A DNA stretch of 20,669 nt from a virus. The stretch lies in IMG/VR virus record IMGVR_UViG_3300005577_000104, positions 1 through 20,669 of that record, one strand, 5' to 3'. Under the pieces are notes generated by a model, which was not told the DNA's origin, ran no database searches, and was given only the letters and a program-made list of their open reading frames with translations. This document shows positions 6,684-14,100 of this stretch, in pieces. Each line of letters starts with the position of its first letter. Positions within the stretch are counted from its first letter, which is position 1. A program made the position numbers and the translations under genes.

Positions 6684-7637
6684 GTGGCTGAACCCACTGT
6701 CAACCAGCTCGTCGCGACGACGCTGGCCAACTACCACAAGCAGTTCGCGGACAACGTTGCCAACAGCAACGCCATCCTCGCCCTGCTGAAAAAGGGCAAC
6801 CGCTTCCGCTCCGTCGATGGCGGTCGCTCGATCAACTGCCCGCTCGTGTACGCCGAGGAAACCTTCGCGTGGTACATGGGCACCGAGCTGCTTTCCCGCG
6901 CCGTGAAGGAGACGATCTCGGAGGCCGACTACGAGCCGGCGAACGCGGTCGCGTCCGTCACGCTCAGCGGGCCGGACCTTGCCAAGAACAAGGGCCGCGA
7001 GCGCATCCTCAACCTGCTGGAGGGCAAGCTCGATAACGCCGAAGTCACCATGAGCAACAACATCACCAAGGCCGCCTACGGCGACGGCACGGTGGCGAAG
7101 TCGTTCGCGGGGCTGAAGGCGATGGTCACCGACGACGGGCTCGGAACCGTTGGCGGCATCGACGCAGCGACATGGACGTTCTGGAAGAACCAGTTCACTC
7201 AGGTCGCCCGCGCCACGGGGCTCCAGTACCCGGCGCTCAAGGCGGCGATGAACGCCACTTGGATGAAACTGGTCCGTGGCACCGAGCATCCCGATCTGAT
7301 CGTCGCAGATGCCGAAATCTACGGCACCTACGAGAGCGGCCTTCAGGAGAACCAGCGCTACGCTGACGCGAGCCTTGGGGCTCTCGGCTTCGAGACGCTC
7401 AAATACAAGAGCGCCGCCATCGTCTTCGACGGTGCCGCGACAGGGCTCTCGGGCGCGTATTTCCTGAACTCGAAGTATTTCAAGTTCGAGGTCTATCAGG
7501 GTCGCAATTTCGAGAAGCTCGATCTTCCCGACACGTCGCCCGACATGGACGCCGTCACGAACCACATCGGGTTCATGGGCGCGCTGACCATGTCCAACCG
7601 CTCGATGCAGGGCCGCTTGTTCGCGAGCGGCACCTGA
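6684..7637 (+). CDS. Major capsid protein
   Basis: A 317-aa HK97-fold-type capsid subunit of the podovirus lineage. Recognised features are an N-terminal helix (TVNQLVATTLANYHKQF), an early strand with a GG-turn, an ETISEADYEPANAVASVTLSG segment, an E-loop to spine region around RERILNLLEGKLDNAE, and a conserved C-terminal end (GALTMSNRSMQGRLF). The length is typical. The GTG start has a strong SD, AAGGAGG at 6672-6678, suited to high expression. No protease or delta domain is fused, and none is seen between scaffold and capsid. It is followed by a strong hairpin. Confidence 0.9.
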   Translation: MAEPTVNQLVATTLANYHKQFADNVANSNAILALLKKGNRFRSVDGGRSINCPLVYAEETFAWYMGTELLSRAVKETISEADYEPANAVASVTLSGPDLAKNKGRERILNLLEGKLDNAEVTMSNNITKAAYGDGTVAKSFAGLKAMVTDDGLGTVGGIDAATWTFWKNQFTQVARATGLQYPALKAAMNATWMKLVRGTEHPDLIVADAEIYGTYESGLQENQRYADASLGALGFETLKYKSAAIVFDGAATGLSGAYFLNSKYFKFEVYQGRNFEKLDLPDTSPDMDAVTNHIGFMGALTMSNRSMQGRLFASGT

Positions 7638-7645
7638 TCGGAGAA

Positions 7646-7675
7646 GCCCCGGCGGTTTTGCCTGACCGCCGGGGC
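7646..7675 (+). terminator. Strong stem-loop after capsid gene, possible terminator
   Basis: GCCCCGGCGGT (7646-7656) pairs perfectly over 11 bp with ACCGCCGGGGC (7665-7675), with an 8-nt loop. The 3' side is C/A-rich and lacks a T-run, so intrinsic termination is doubtful. Partial termination or protection of the capsid mRNA from 3' exonucleases is likely. It is the clearest transcriptional landmark in the window. Confidence 0.5.
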
Positions 7676-7697
7676 CCCAACCCCCACAGGAGACACC

Positions 7698-8231
7698 ATG
7701 GCCGACACACCGACGCTCGCGCGCTTCTACACCGGCTGGGAACATGCCGGGACCGGCAAGGACGGGATGCCGATCTACCGCAACAACATCATGATCCAGC
7801 TCGACCGTCCGCCCTATCTCTCCGTGCGCCGCGTCGCCGAGGAGGTCGATTTCCGAGACCACGCGATGGCTTTCGAGCTGTACCAGAAGGAAGCCCGAGG
7901 CCGGGCCTTCGACTACACCGAGGGATACCCCCTTGCGCTCTGGCCGGCGTGCGGCGAGGCGCTGTTCAAGATGTGCGCCGACCGCGACATCTACACCGTC
8001 GATGCCCTCGCCAAGGCCAAGACCAAGGACATGCCCGCCGAGCTTCAGGAGCTGGCCGACCGCGCCCAGCAGCTGGTCAAGCTGCAAGGCGGAGCCGCCA
8101 AGTACGAGGAGCTGCTGAAAGAGCGCGACGGTCGCATCACGGCGCTTGAGGAGACCGTCGCCGACGCCATGAAGACCATCGCCCAGCAGAAGACGCTGAT
8201 CGACACCCTCAAGGTGAAGGCGGTTGGCTGA
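7698..8231 (+). CDS. Hypothetical protein, C-terminal coiled coil
   Basis: A 177-aa protein. Residues 1-105 form a mixed domain rich in Tyr, Arg and acidic residues (starts ADTPTLARFYTGWEHAGTG). Residues 112-177 are a heptad-like coiled coil (LQELADRAQQLVK, then ERDGRITALEETV, then TLIDTLKVK). SD AGGAGA (7688-7693) precedes the ATG. It lies between the capsid and the head-tail connector and overlaps the connector start by 1 nt. It could be a capsid-associated or head-completion protein; the family is not recognised. Confidence 0.75.
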   Translation: MADTPTLARFYTGWEHAGTGKDGMPIYRNNIMIQLDRPPYLSVRRVAEEVDFRDHAMAFELYQKEARGRAFDYTEGYPLALWPACGEALFKMCADRDIYTVDALAKAKTKDMPAELQELADRAQQLVKLQGGAAKYEELLKERDGRITALEETVADAMKTIAQQKTLIDTLKVKAVG

Positions 8232-8653
8232 TGGCTGCGCTGATCTCCGTCCTTCAGGCCGTTAACGACGCTTCGATGGAGATCGGCATCCGCCAGACCC
8301 AACTCACGCAGGCGCTCGGCTCGCGCGACGAGGACGTGGCGCAGATGACGGCGCTGCTGACCTCAGTGGCCGACGACGTGCTGCTGGAGGAGCCCTACCA
8401 GAGCTATCTCGGCGACGGCCACTGGCTGCGCTCGAAGGACGGAATACCCCTCACTCGGCCGAAGGAGGACACCGACACGATCCTGTTCGACAGCAGGGTC
8501 TGCGTCTGCGGGCTGAAGTACAAATTCCTTCAGGCCAAGGGGCTCGAATTCGGCGAGCAGCTGCGCGATTTCACCACCCGGCTGAACAAGCTCGCGGTGC
8601 GGGCCAATGACCGCGTCCTCGATCTCGATCTCGACGGAGGGAGGGTCATTTGA
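8231..8653 (+). CDS. Head-tail connector / adaptor, gp4/gp6-like
   Basis: A 140-aa protein that probably binds beneath the portal to close the vertex, as P22 gp4 and HK97 gp6 do. Evidence: a helical N-terminus (ISVLQAVNDASMEIG), an acidic middle, then the block DSRVCVCGLKYKFLQAKGLEFGEQLRDF, matching the podovirus pattern of SVLxxGLKYRWLKAKGLDYAExxxDF. It lies between the capsid side and the tail hub, where this gene is expected. The start overlaps the previous stop (TGATG); GAAGGCGG upstream is a modest SD. An unusual CVC pair sits in the conserved block. Confidence 0.7.
   Translation: MAALISVLQAVNDASMEIGIRQTQLTQALGSRDEDVAQMTALLTSVADDVLLEEPYQSYLGDGHWLRSKDGIPLTRPKEDTDTILFDSRVCVCGLKYKFLQAKGLEFGEQLRDFTTRLNKLAVRANDRVLDLDLDGGRVI
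8636..8645 (+). promoter_or_regulatory. Ribosome binding site supporting the TTG tail-hub start
   Basis: GGAGGGAGGG ends four bases before TTG 8650 and lies within the end of the connector gene. It strongly supports the non-ATG start. Confidence 0.65.
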
Positions 8654-10518
8654 GGGCTCTGCCGTCCCGCTTCTCCGGGCTCAAGCCGGTCACGATCAAG
8701 AAACAGCGCGCCTATCTCGCGCACCTGTCGCCGCCCGTTGCCGGCATCGCCGACGACGCCAAGACGGGCGAGAGCGACCAGAAGTTCGCGGGCGTGCTGA
8801 CCAACTTCACGGTCGAGGACGACCGCATCAAGTGCCGCGCCGGCTACCGCAAGCTCGTCACCATCGCGGGGGCTCCGCCCATCGAGCATCTGGTGCCCTA
8901 CTATGGCGTCATCGACACCATCGCGGCGGCTGCCGGAGGCTCGCTCTACAACGCGCTCACCGGAGCCTCGATCAAGTCGGGTTTCACCAGCAACGCATGG
9001 CACTGGACGGGCTTCGCCAACCTTGGCGACACCCAGTACACGGTCATGGTGAACGGCTCCGACGGCATCTGGTCTTGGGACGGCGGCGCGGTGCCGAACG
9101 GAGCCTCCGTCGCGGTCAGCAAGATCGCCAAGAACGCGACGGCTCCCAACTTCGCCATCGTGACCGCCGCGAGCGTGGCGGGCCTCAACGACGGCGACAG
9201 CGTGATCATCTCCGGCGGTGCCGGCGATCAGGTGACGGCCAACGGCAACCACCGCATCCGCAACATCAACACGGGCGCGAAGACCTTCGAGCTGGTCAAT
9301 GTCGTCACGACCTCGTGGGCCGGCGACCAGACCACGGGAACGATGGGCTACGTCCAGCAGGGCTCCGTCTTCAAGGAGGACGTGCGAGCCCCGGCAGGAG
9401 CCTCGTGGATCAACCCGAACGCGATGCAGATCGTCGTCGCGCACATGAACCGGCTGTTCTTCGCGGACCTGACGAACCTATGCTTCTACTATCTCCCGCT
9501 GATGTCCAAGGACGGCGAGCTGGATGTCTTTCCGCTCAGCGCGATCTTCAAGAAAGGCGGCACCATCCGCGCCATGGCGTCGTGGACGCGCGATGGCGGC
9601 ATGGGCATGGACGACATCCTCGCGATCTTCACGTCGCACGGCGAAGTCGCGCTTTATCAGGGCGTCGATCCCGACAACGATTTCCAGCTCGTCGGCGTCT
9701 ACAAGTTCGATCCGCCGCAGAGCCGCTACTGCGTGATGAACTACGGTGGCGAGCTGTACGCGCTGATCCCGACCGGGCTGACGGCGATGTCCACGGTGCT
9801 GAAGTCGGGCCGCGAAGGCGTCGAGGCCGCCGACAAGACGGTGGTGAGCCGCTTTCTCGCCAGCTCCATCGTCAACATCGACCGGGGTGGCTGGGAGCTG
9901 TTCCTCAATCCGAATACCGGCAGGATGTTCTGCAACATCCCGAAGGGCGGCGGCACCTACGACCAGATGGTCCGCAACATGGCCAAGCCGGCATGGCAGG
10001 AGTTCAAATACCTCCCCGCCCGGTGCTTCGGCTGGATACATCCCTACGTCTACTTCGCCGACGACAAGGGCAACGTCTACGAGTTCCACCCGAGCCACCA
10101 GAGCGACGACGGGCAGCCGATCCGCGTCGATGTGCAGACCGCGTGGAGCCAGTACAAGACCCCGGCGATCAAGCACTTCAAGATGATCCTGCCGTACATC
10201 CTCACCGACGGGAGCCCGCAGCCGATCATCGACGTGAACGTGGACTATGACAGCGCGGAGCCCTTCAACACGCCCGACATCACCGGGGCCGACCCGGCGG
10301 ACGCGACATGGAACGCGGCGGACTGGGACCTGCCGAATGCGGTGCCGCCGATCTTCGGCGATTTCTGGGTGGGCGGCGCGAAGAACTGGATCAACTGGAC
10401 GGGCGTCGGCGCGATAGGCCGCGTCGGCTCGATCAGGATGCAGGCGCGCATCCTGAACTGTTCGTTCTCCGTCGCCGGCTGGGACATCCTCTATGAGCGA
10501 GGCTCCGTCTTTGGCTAA
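8650..10518 (+). CDS. Tail hub / stabilisation protein (P22 gp10-like)
   Basis: A 622-aa protein expected to seal the portal-connector and anchor fibres. The N-terminus has the pattern of hub proteins that open with a coat-like arm and reach a CRAGYRKL-type motif by residue 65. The body is Gly/Asp/aromatic-rich with repeated strand motifs, consistent with a beta-propeller: MNRLFFADL, ILAIFTSHGEVALYQG, ELYALIPTGLTAMS, PYVYFADDKGNVYEF. The C-terminus (RVGSIRMQARILNCSFSVAGW) matches the closing strands of P22 gp10. The TTG start is preceded by GGAGGGAGGG. It overlaps the previous gene by 4 nt and the next by 26 nt. Confidence 0.75.
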   Translation: MRALPSRFSGLKPVTIKKQRAYLAHLSPPVAGIADDAKTGESDQKFAGVLTNFTVEDDRIKCRAGYRKLVTIAGAPPIEHLVPYYGVIDTIAAAAGGSLYNALTGASIKSGFTSNAWHWTGFANLGDTQYTVMVNGSDGIWSWDGGAVPNGASVAVSKIAKNATAPNFAIVTAASVAGLNDGDSVIISGGAGDQVTANGNHRIRNINTGAKTFELVNVVTTSWAGDQTTGTMGYVQQGSVFKEDVRAPAGASWINPNAMQIVVAHMNRLFFADLTNLCFYYLPLMSKDGELDVFPLSAIFKKGGTIRAMASWTRDGGMGMDDILAIFTSHGEVALYQGVDPDNDFQLVGVYKFDPPQSRYCVMNYGGELYALIPTGLTAMSTVLKSGREGVEAADKTVVSRFLASSIVNIDRGGWELFLNPNTGRMFCNIPKGGGTYDQMVRNMAKPAWQEFKYLPARCFGWIHPYVYFADDKGNVYEFHPSHQSDDGQPIRVDVQTAWSQYKTPAIKHFKMILPYILTDGSPQPIIDVNVDYDSAEPFNTPDITGADPADATWNAADWDLPNAVPPIFGDFWVGGAKNWINWTGVGAIGRVGSIRMQARILNCSFSVAGWDILYERGSVFG

Positions 10519-11017
10519 CTCGATCATCTCGGAATACCGCGTGACTTTCGAGCCTCTGGGCAAGCCCGAGAAAATGATGCTTCTCGACCGGCTGGGGCTC
10601 GACTTTTCCGGCATCGACTTCGCCAACGACAGCTGGCTGAGCTGCACCGTCTACGGCCCCAAGGGCGTCGCGGTGATCATCGTGTTCGAGATGAAAAGCG
10701 ACTTCGAGGCTTTCGCCACGGTGGTGGTGGACGACCCCAAGGGGCTCTCGCGAAAACTTCTCACGGCGACCTTCAGAACGATCTTCGACTACGTGAAGCG
10801 CGTCACCGTCCACATCACGCCCGACAACAAGGCTGCGCTCGGCCAGATTTGGCGGATGGGCTTCCGCTACGAGGGCTACAAGCGTCGCGGCTACGACGGC
10901 GTCCGCGATGCCGTGATCTTCGGGCTGCTGCCAGAGGAGTGTCCTTACCTCCTCGATCAACCCTTCAAGATGCGTCGTGTGAAGGTGACGCATGAACAGC
11001 CATTAGGAGTGCAGTGA
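10493..11017 (+). CDS. GNAT-fold acetyltransferase-like protein
   Basis: A 174-aa protein. The strand at 103-110 (RVTVHITP) is followed by DNKAALGQIWRMGFRYEGYKRRGY (111-134), matching the C-terminal half of GNAT N-acetyltransferases, in which an Asn lies after the strand and a GFxxEG turn follows a helix; RDAVIFGLLPEEC closes the fold. The acetyl-CoA P-loop (RxxGxG/A) expected earlier is not clear, so catalysis is uncertain; it may be a structural GNAT homologue. The ATG at 10493 lies inside the hub gene with a weak SD. Similar GNAT-like genes do occur between hub and ejection genes in podoviruses. Its substrate is unknown. Confidence 0.7.
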   Translation: MSEAPSLANSIISEYRVTFEPLGKPEKMMLLDRLGLDFSGIDFANDSWLSCTVYGPKGVAVIIVFEMKSDFEAFATVVVDDPKGLSRKLLTATFRTIFDYVKRVTVHITPDNKAALGQIWRMGFRYEGYKRRGYDGVRDAVIFGLLPEECPYLLDQPFKMRRVKVTHEQPLGVQ

Positions 11018-11940
11018 TGGGCGGCCCCACACCTCCAGACCCGCAGCAGCAGGCACAGGCCAATCGCGGCGAGCAGCAATGGGCGTCGATGTACAACGCC
11101 GGAGCCTCGAACCCGAACATCTACGATCCGCGCGCCACGATCACCAACAAGCAAACCGGATGGGAGACGGTCACCGATCCCAAGACCGGGCAGACCTACT
11201 CTGTCCCGAAGTATTCGCAGACCTACACGATGTCGCCGCAGGAAAAGGCGATCTACAACAAGAACACCGCTGCCCGGTCCGGTGCCGGCGACATCCTCAA
11301 CAACATGATGGCGAACGCCGGGGGCCAGCTCGGCACGCCCCGTACCGAGCAGGGCCCCGACTGGCGCTACTACACCGACCCCGGCTTCCAGAACGCCTAT
11401 GGCGAGGAGATCGACCGCCCGGCCATCGAGGCCAACATCATGGAGAGCTGGCGGCGCGGTGCCGAGCCGGCCCGCCAGCAACAGCTCGCGCAGGCGGCGG
11501 CTGCCGGCAACATGCCCGGCGGCAAGTACCAGTTCCGGCAGGACCAGTTGCAGGCCGACCAGCTCGCCGAGGCGACGCGGCAGGCCAACCTGCAATCCTT
11601 TGGTATGTCCAATGAGGCGATGCAGCTGCGCAATCAGGCGCTGCAAAAGGACTGGGAGAACCAGAACCTGATCGCCGACCAGAGCAATGCGACGAAGATC
11701 GCCGAGAACAAGCTCATGGAGGAGTTGCGCTCCGGCACCATCAACGAGCTGGCGGCGATGTTCGGACTGGTGCAGCCGGAGTTCATCAACATGCCCGGCT
11801 TCAACACCACGCCCGTGCAGGGCACCGACGTGGCCGCGCTCCAGCAGAAGCAATACGAGCAGAAGAAACAGAATTACAGCGACATGCTGTCGGGCATCTT
11901 CGGGCTCGGCACCAGCGCCCTCAAGTTTGGGCTGGCGTAG
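11017..11940 (+). CDS. Putative internal virion / ejection protein
   Basis: A 307-aa protein. It opens with Gly/Pro/Gln-rich, low-complexity sequence (GGPTPPDPQQQAQAN), then a beta-turn-rich unit with GWETVTDPKTGQTYSVP. A long helical Gln/Ala-rich region (about 135-230: QQQLAQAAAAG, QFRQDQLQADQLAEATRQANLQ) looks like a coiled coil. The C-terminal segment has a hydrophobic GIFGLGTSALKFG end. It is the first gene of the ejection-type block and fits an internal protein, but the sequence alone does not exclude a tail function. The ATG is coupled to the previous stop and preceded by AGGAG at 11005-11009. Confidence 0.55.
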   Translation: MGGPTPPDPQQQAQANRGEQQWASMYNAGASNPNIYDPRATITNKQTGWETVTDPKTGQTYSVPKYSQTYTMSPQEKAIYNKNTAARSGAGDILNNMMANAGGQLGTPRTEQGPDWRYYTDPGFQNAYGEEIDRPAIEANIMESWRRGAEPARQQQLAQAAAAGNMPGGKYQFRQDQLQADQLAEATRQANLQSFGMSNEAMQLRNQALQKDWENQNLIADQSNATKIAENKLMEELRSGTINELAAMFGLVQPEFINMPGFNTTPVQGTDVAALQQKQYEQKKQNYSDMLSGIFGLGTSALKFGLA

Positions 11941-11949
11941 GAGGCCACG

Positions 11950-12579
11950 ATGGGAACACCACCCAACAAGGACATGCTCGCCGGAGCGCAGGGCACCGAC
12001 CGCTACAAGCAGTTCCAGTCGAACCTCGCCAACTCGGGGTTCGGCAACTGGACGAGGCCGACGACGCCACCCGACCCGGCCACGCTCGCGGCGTGGCAGA
12101 AGCTGGTGCCGGGCTCGGGCGTACAGGTCAACGCCGGCACGCCTCCTCCCACGGTGCCGGCCGGGGCTCCGCTTCCCCCGACGACGAATGATGCGGCGAT
12201 GGGGCCCTCGTACATGCCGGCGCAGCCGAGCATGGCGGGGGCTCCAGTCAACTCCGCGCCACCGCCGGCTCCGGCAGCGCCCAAGGCTCCGACGCCGAAG
12301 AAACCGACGACGCCCGACCCGGCGAAAAGCACCGGCATCGATCCCAAGATACAGCAACAGGCTTGGGATATGTTCATGCGCGGCGGGAGCATGGGCGGCG
12401 GTTCCTACGGCTACAACGCAGCCACGTCGAAGGCTTTCGGCGACGCGCAGCGGCAGATGCTGGCCTTGGGCCAGAACGCCAACCCTGAGACCAAAGCCAT
12501 GATCTCCGCGCTCAACCAGCGCATGGTCGATCAGTTCAACCGCACCCGTGGCGGTGCCCGTCAGGGAGGGAGCCGGTAG
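11950..12579 (+). CDS. Proline/alanine-rich hypothetical virion protein
   Basis: A 209-aa protein. Residues 1-50 are mixed; residues 50-125 are strongly Pro/Ala/Thr-rich with repeated PPxP and APxxP units and are certainly disordered. Residues 125-209 are helical and Met/Gln/Gly-rich (PKIQQQAWDMFMRGG, then FGDAQRQMLALGQN). SD AGGAGG (11939-11944) sits across the previous stop. It lies between two ejection-type genes, so a small internal virion protein is likely; no domain is recognised. Confidence 0.7.
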   Translation: MGTPPNKDMLAGAQGTDRYKQFQSNLANSGFGNWTRPTTPPDPATLAAWQKLVPGSGVQVNAGTPPPTVPAGAPLPPTTNDAAMGPSYMPAQPSMAGAPVNSAPPPAPAAPKAPTPKKPTTPDPAKSTGIDPKIQQQAWDMFMRGGSMGGGSYGYNAATSKAFGDAQRQMLALGQNANPETKAMISALNQRMVDQFNRTRGGARQGGSR

Positions 12580-12855
12580 ATGCCCCTATTCGATCAAGGC
12601 ATGATGCAGGGGCAGGACCCACGGGGTCTGCTCGCAAAACTGATGATGCTCCTGCGCGGCGGGCCCGGTGGTCCCAGCGCGGGGCAGCCTCCGGCTCCGG
12701 GCGGGGCTCCACCAACCGATATGTCCATGGCAGGGCCATGGGGTGCCGGCATTCCTCCCACGCCGACACCGACGCCTCGCCCGGAACCGAGCGTCCAGCC
12801 GGTGCCGGTCCCGCAGCAGCGTCCGACGCAGCGGCTCAACAGAGGGCAATACTAG
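12580..12855 (+). CDS. Small Pro/Gly-rich hypothetical protein
   Basis: A 91-aa protein. A short amphipathic helix (GLLAKLMMLLRGG, about residues 16-28) precedes a Pro/Gly/Gln-rich tail with alternating PTP and PVP units. It starts immediately after the previous stop with SD GGGAGGG (12564-12570), 9 nt before the ATG. The next gene begins at the base following its stop. Function is unknown; composition and place suggest an internal virion component like its neighbour. Confidence 0.65.
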   Translation: MPLFDQGMMQGQDPRGLLAKLMMLLRGGPGGPSAGQPPAPGGAPPTDMSMAGPWGAGIPPTPTPTPRPEPSVQPVPVPQQRPTQRLNRGQY

Positions 12856-14097
12856 GTGGCACGGTCGCGCTCCTCCATCTTCGACAATGTCGATCCCGCA
12901 CTGGTCAGGCTCATTCAGAGTATGCCGCAGTTCGGGAAGTATGGCGTGCGCGCGACTTCGGGGTATCGTGCCGGCGACACCCGCTACCACGGCAAGGGCG
13001 GCATCGGCAGGGCTCTCGACGTGGAGCTGTTCGACCCGGCCTCCGGCACGGCGCTCGCCAACTACCAGAACCCGGAGAACTTCGCTGCCTACCAGCAACT
13101 CGCCAACGCCCTCTACCAGCAGGCTCTCAAGACCGATCCTGCACTTGCCCAGAAACTCCGCTGGGGCGGCTACTTCTCGGGCGAGCCCGGCAAGTACGGA
13201 GCCCTCGACCTCATGCACTTCGACGTGGCTGGCGACGAGACAGGGATGGCTGGGGGTTCTTGGGCCGGCGGCCTCACGCCGGAGCAGGCGAAAATCTGGG
13301 GCCTGACTGCCGGCGGCGGCATCGGCGGCGACATGACGGGCGGCGCTGCCGGCGCGCAGCAGCTCGGCCCGGCGATGCCGAAGTCGGTGACCAACTTCTC
13401 ACCCGAGCAGCGTCGCAATGCCATCGCCTCCATCGAGAGCGCTGGCTCCGGCGACTACGGAGCCCTTGGCCCGATGACTGGCGGCGATCCCTCCAGCCGT
13501 GACCGCGCCTATGGTCGCTATCAGGTGATGGGCAGGAACGTCCCGGTGTGGACGAAACAGGTCTTGGGCCGGGCGATGACGCCTCAGGAGTTCCTGAAAG
13601 ACCCCAAGGCGCAGGACGCCGTCTTCGACAAGATTTTCGGCGAATACGTCCAGAAGCACGGCGAGGAAGGCGCGGCCTCGATGTGGTTCACCGGACGGCC
13701 GGACGCCTTTGACGCCAAGGACGTTCTCGGCACCAGCGGCGGCTCGTACATCAAGAAATACATGAACGCTCTGACCGGGCAGGCCCCCGGCGGCGACACG
13801 AGGACCTATCCCGACCAGAGCCCTGCGACCGCCGTTGCCGGAGCCGGCCCGAGCCCCGATCAGGGCGGCAAGGAAAAGGACTTCGGGCTCGGCGATCTCT
13901 TGGAAAGCGCTGGCGGCATATTCGGTGCCGGCAAGGGCGGACAACAGCGCAGCACCGGCATGATGCGGACACTGATGCCGACGCAGCCAATAACGACAGC
14001 GGGCATCCAGTCCTCCACCGCGATGACGCCGGAGGCGGCGAACGCGCGACTGCAACTGGCGCTTCAGCGTCTGAACACGGGAAAGCTCTGGGGCTGA
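12856..14097 (+). CDS. Virion-associated two-domain cell-wall hydrolase (M15-like peptidase + lytic transglycosylase)
   Basis: A 413-aa bifunctional enzyme. The first domain (about 1-150) resembles M15 zinc D-Ala-D-Ala peptidases: SGYR at 35-38, His45 and Asp56 in YHGKGGIGRALDVE, and His121 in LMHFD, as the expected zinc ligands, followed by the MAGGSWAGGLTPEQ segment seen in related phage proteins. The second domain (about 183-305) resembles SLT-type lytic transglycosylases: Glu194 in ASIESAGS is the catalytic candidate and AYGRYQVMG at 218-226 a conserved element. A Gly/Pro-rich tail follows. It lies in the ejection block, not the lysis block, so local wall opening at infection is likely. 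The GTG start abuts the previous stop and AGAGGG lies upstream. Confidence 0.8.
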   Translation: MARSRSSIFDNVDPALVRLIQSMPQFGKYGVRATSGYRAGDTRYHGKGGIGRALDVELFDPASGTALANYQNPENFAAYQQLANALYQQALKTDPALAQKLRWGGYFSGEPGKYGALDLMHFDVAGDETGMAGGSWAGGLTPEQAKIWGLTAGGGIGGDMTGGAAGAQQLGPAMPKSVTNFSPEQRRNAIASIESAGSGDYGALGPMTGGDPSSRDRAYGRYQVMGRNVPVWTKQVLGRAMTPQEFLKDPKAQDAVFDKIFGEYVQKHGEEGAASMWFTGRPDAFDAKDVLGTSGGSYIKKYMNALTGQAPGGDTRTYPDQSPATAVAGAGPSPDQGGKEKDFGLGDLLESAGGIFGAGKGGQQRSTGMMRTLMPTQPITTAGIQSSTAMTPEAANARLQLALQRLNTGKLWG

Positions 14098-14100
14098 TCC

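Noticed and set aside
6579-8087. 502-codon minus-strand frame across the capsid gene
   Set aside because: Antisense to the capsid gene and the next gene, and crosses the hairpin gap; no SD-backed start and no recognised motif.
8607-10250. 547-codon plus-strand frame inside the tail-hub gene
   Set aside because: Arg/Gly/His-rich low-information sequence with no SD; it is the shadow frame of the hub gene, whose product is recognisable.
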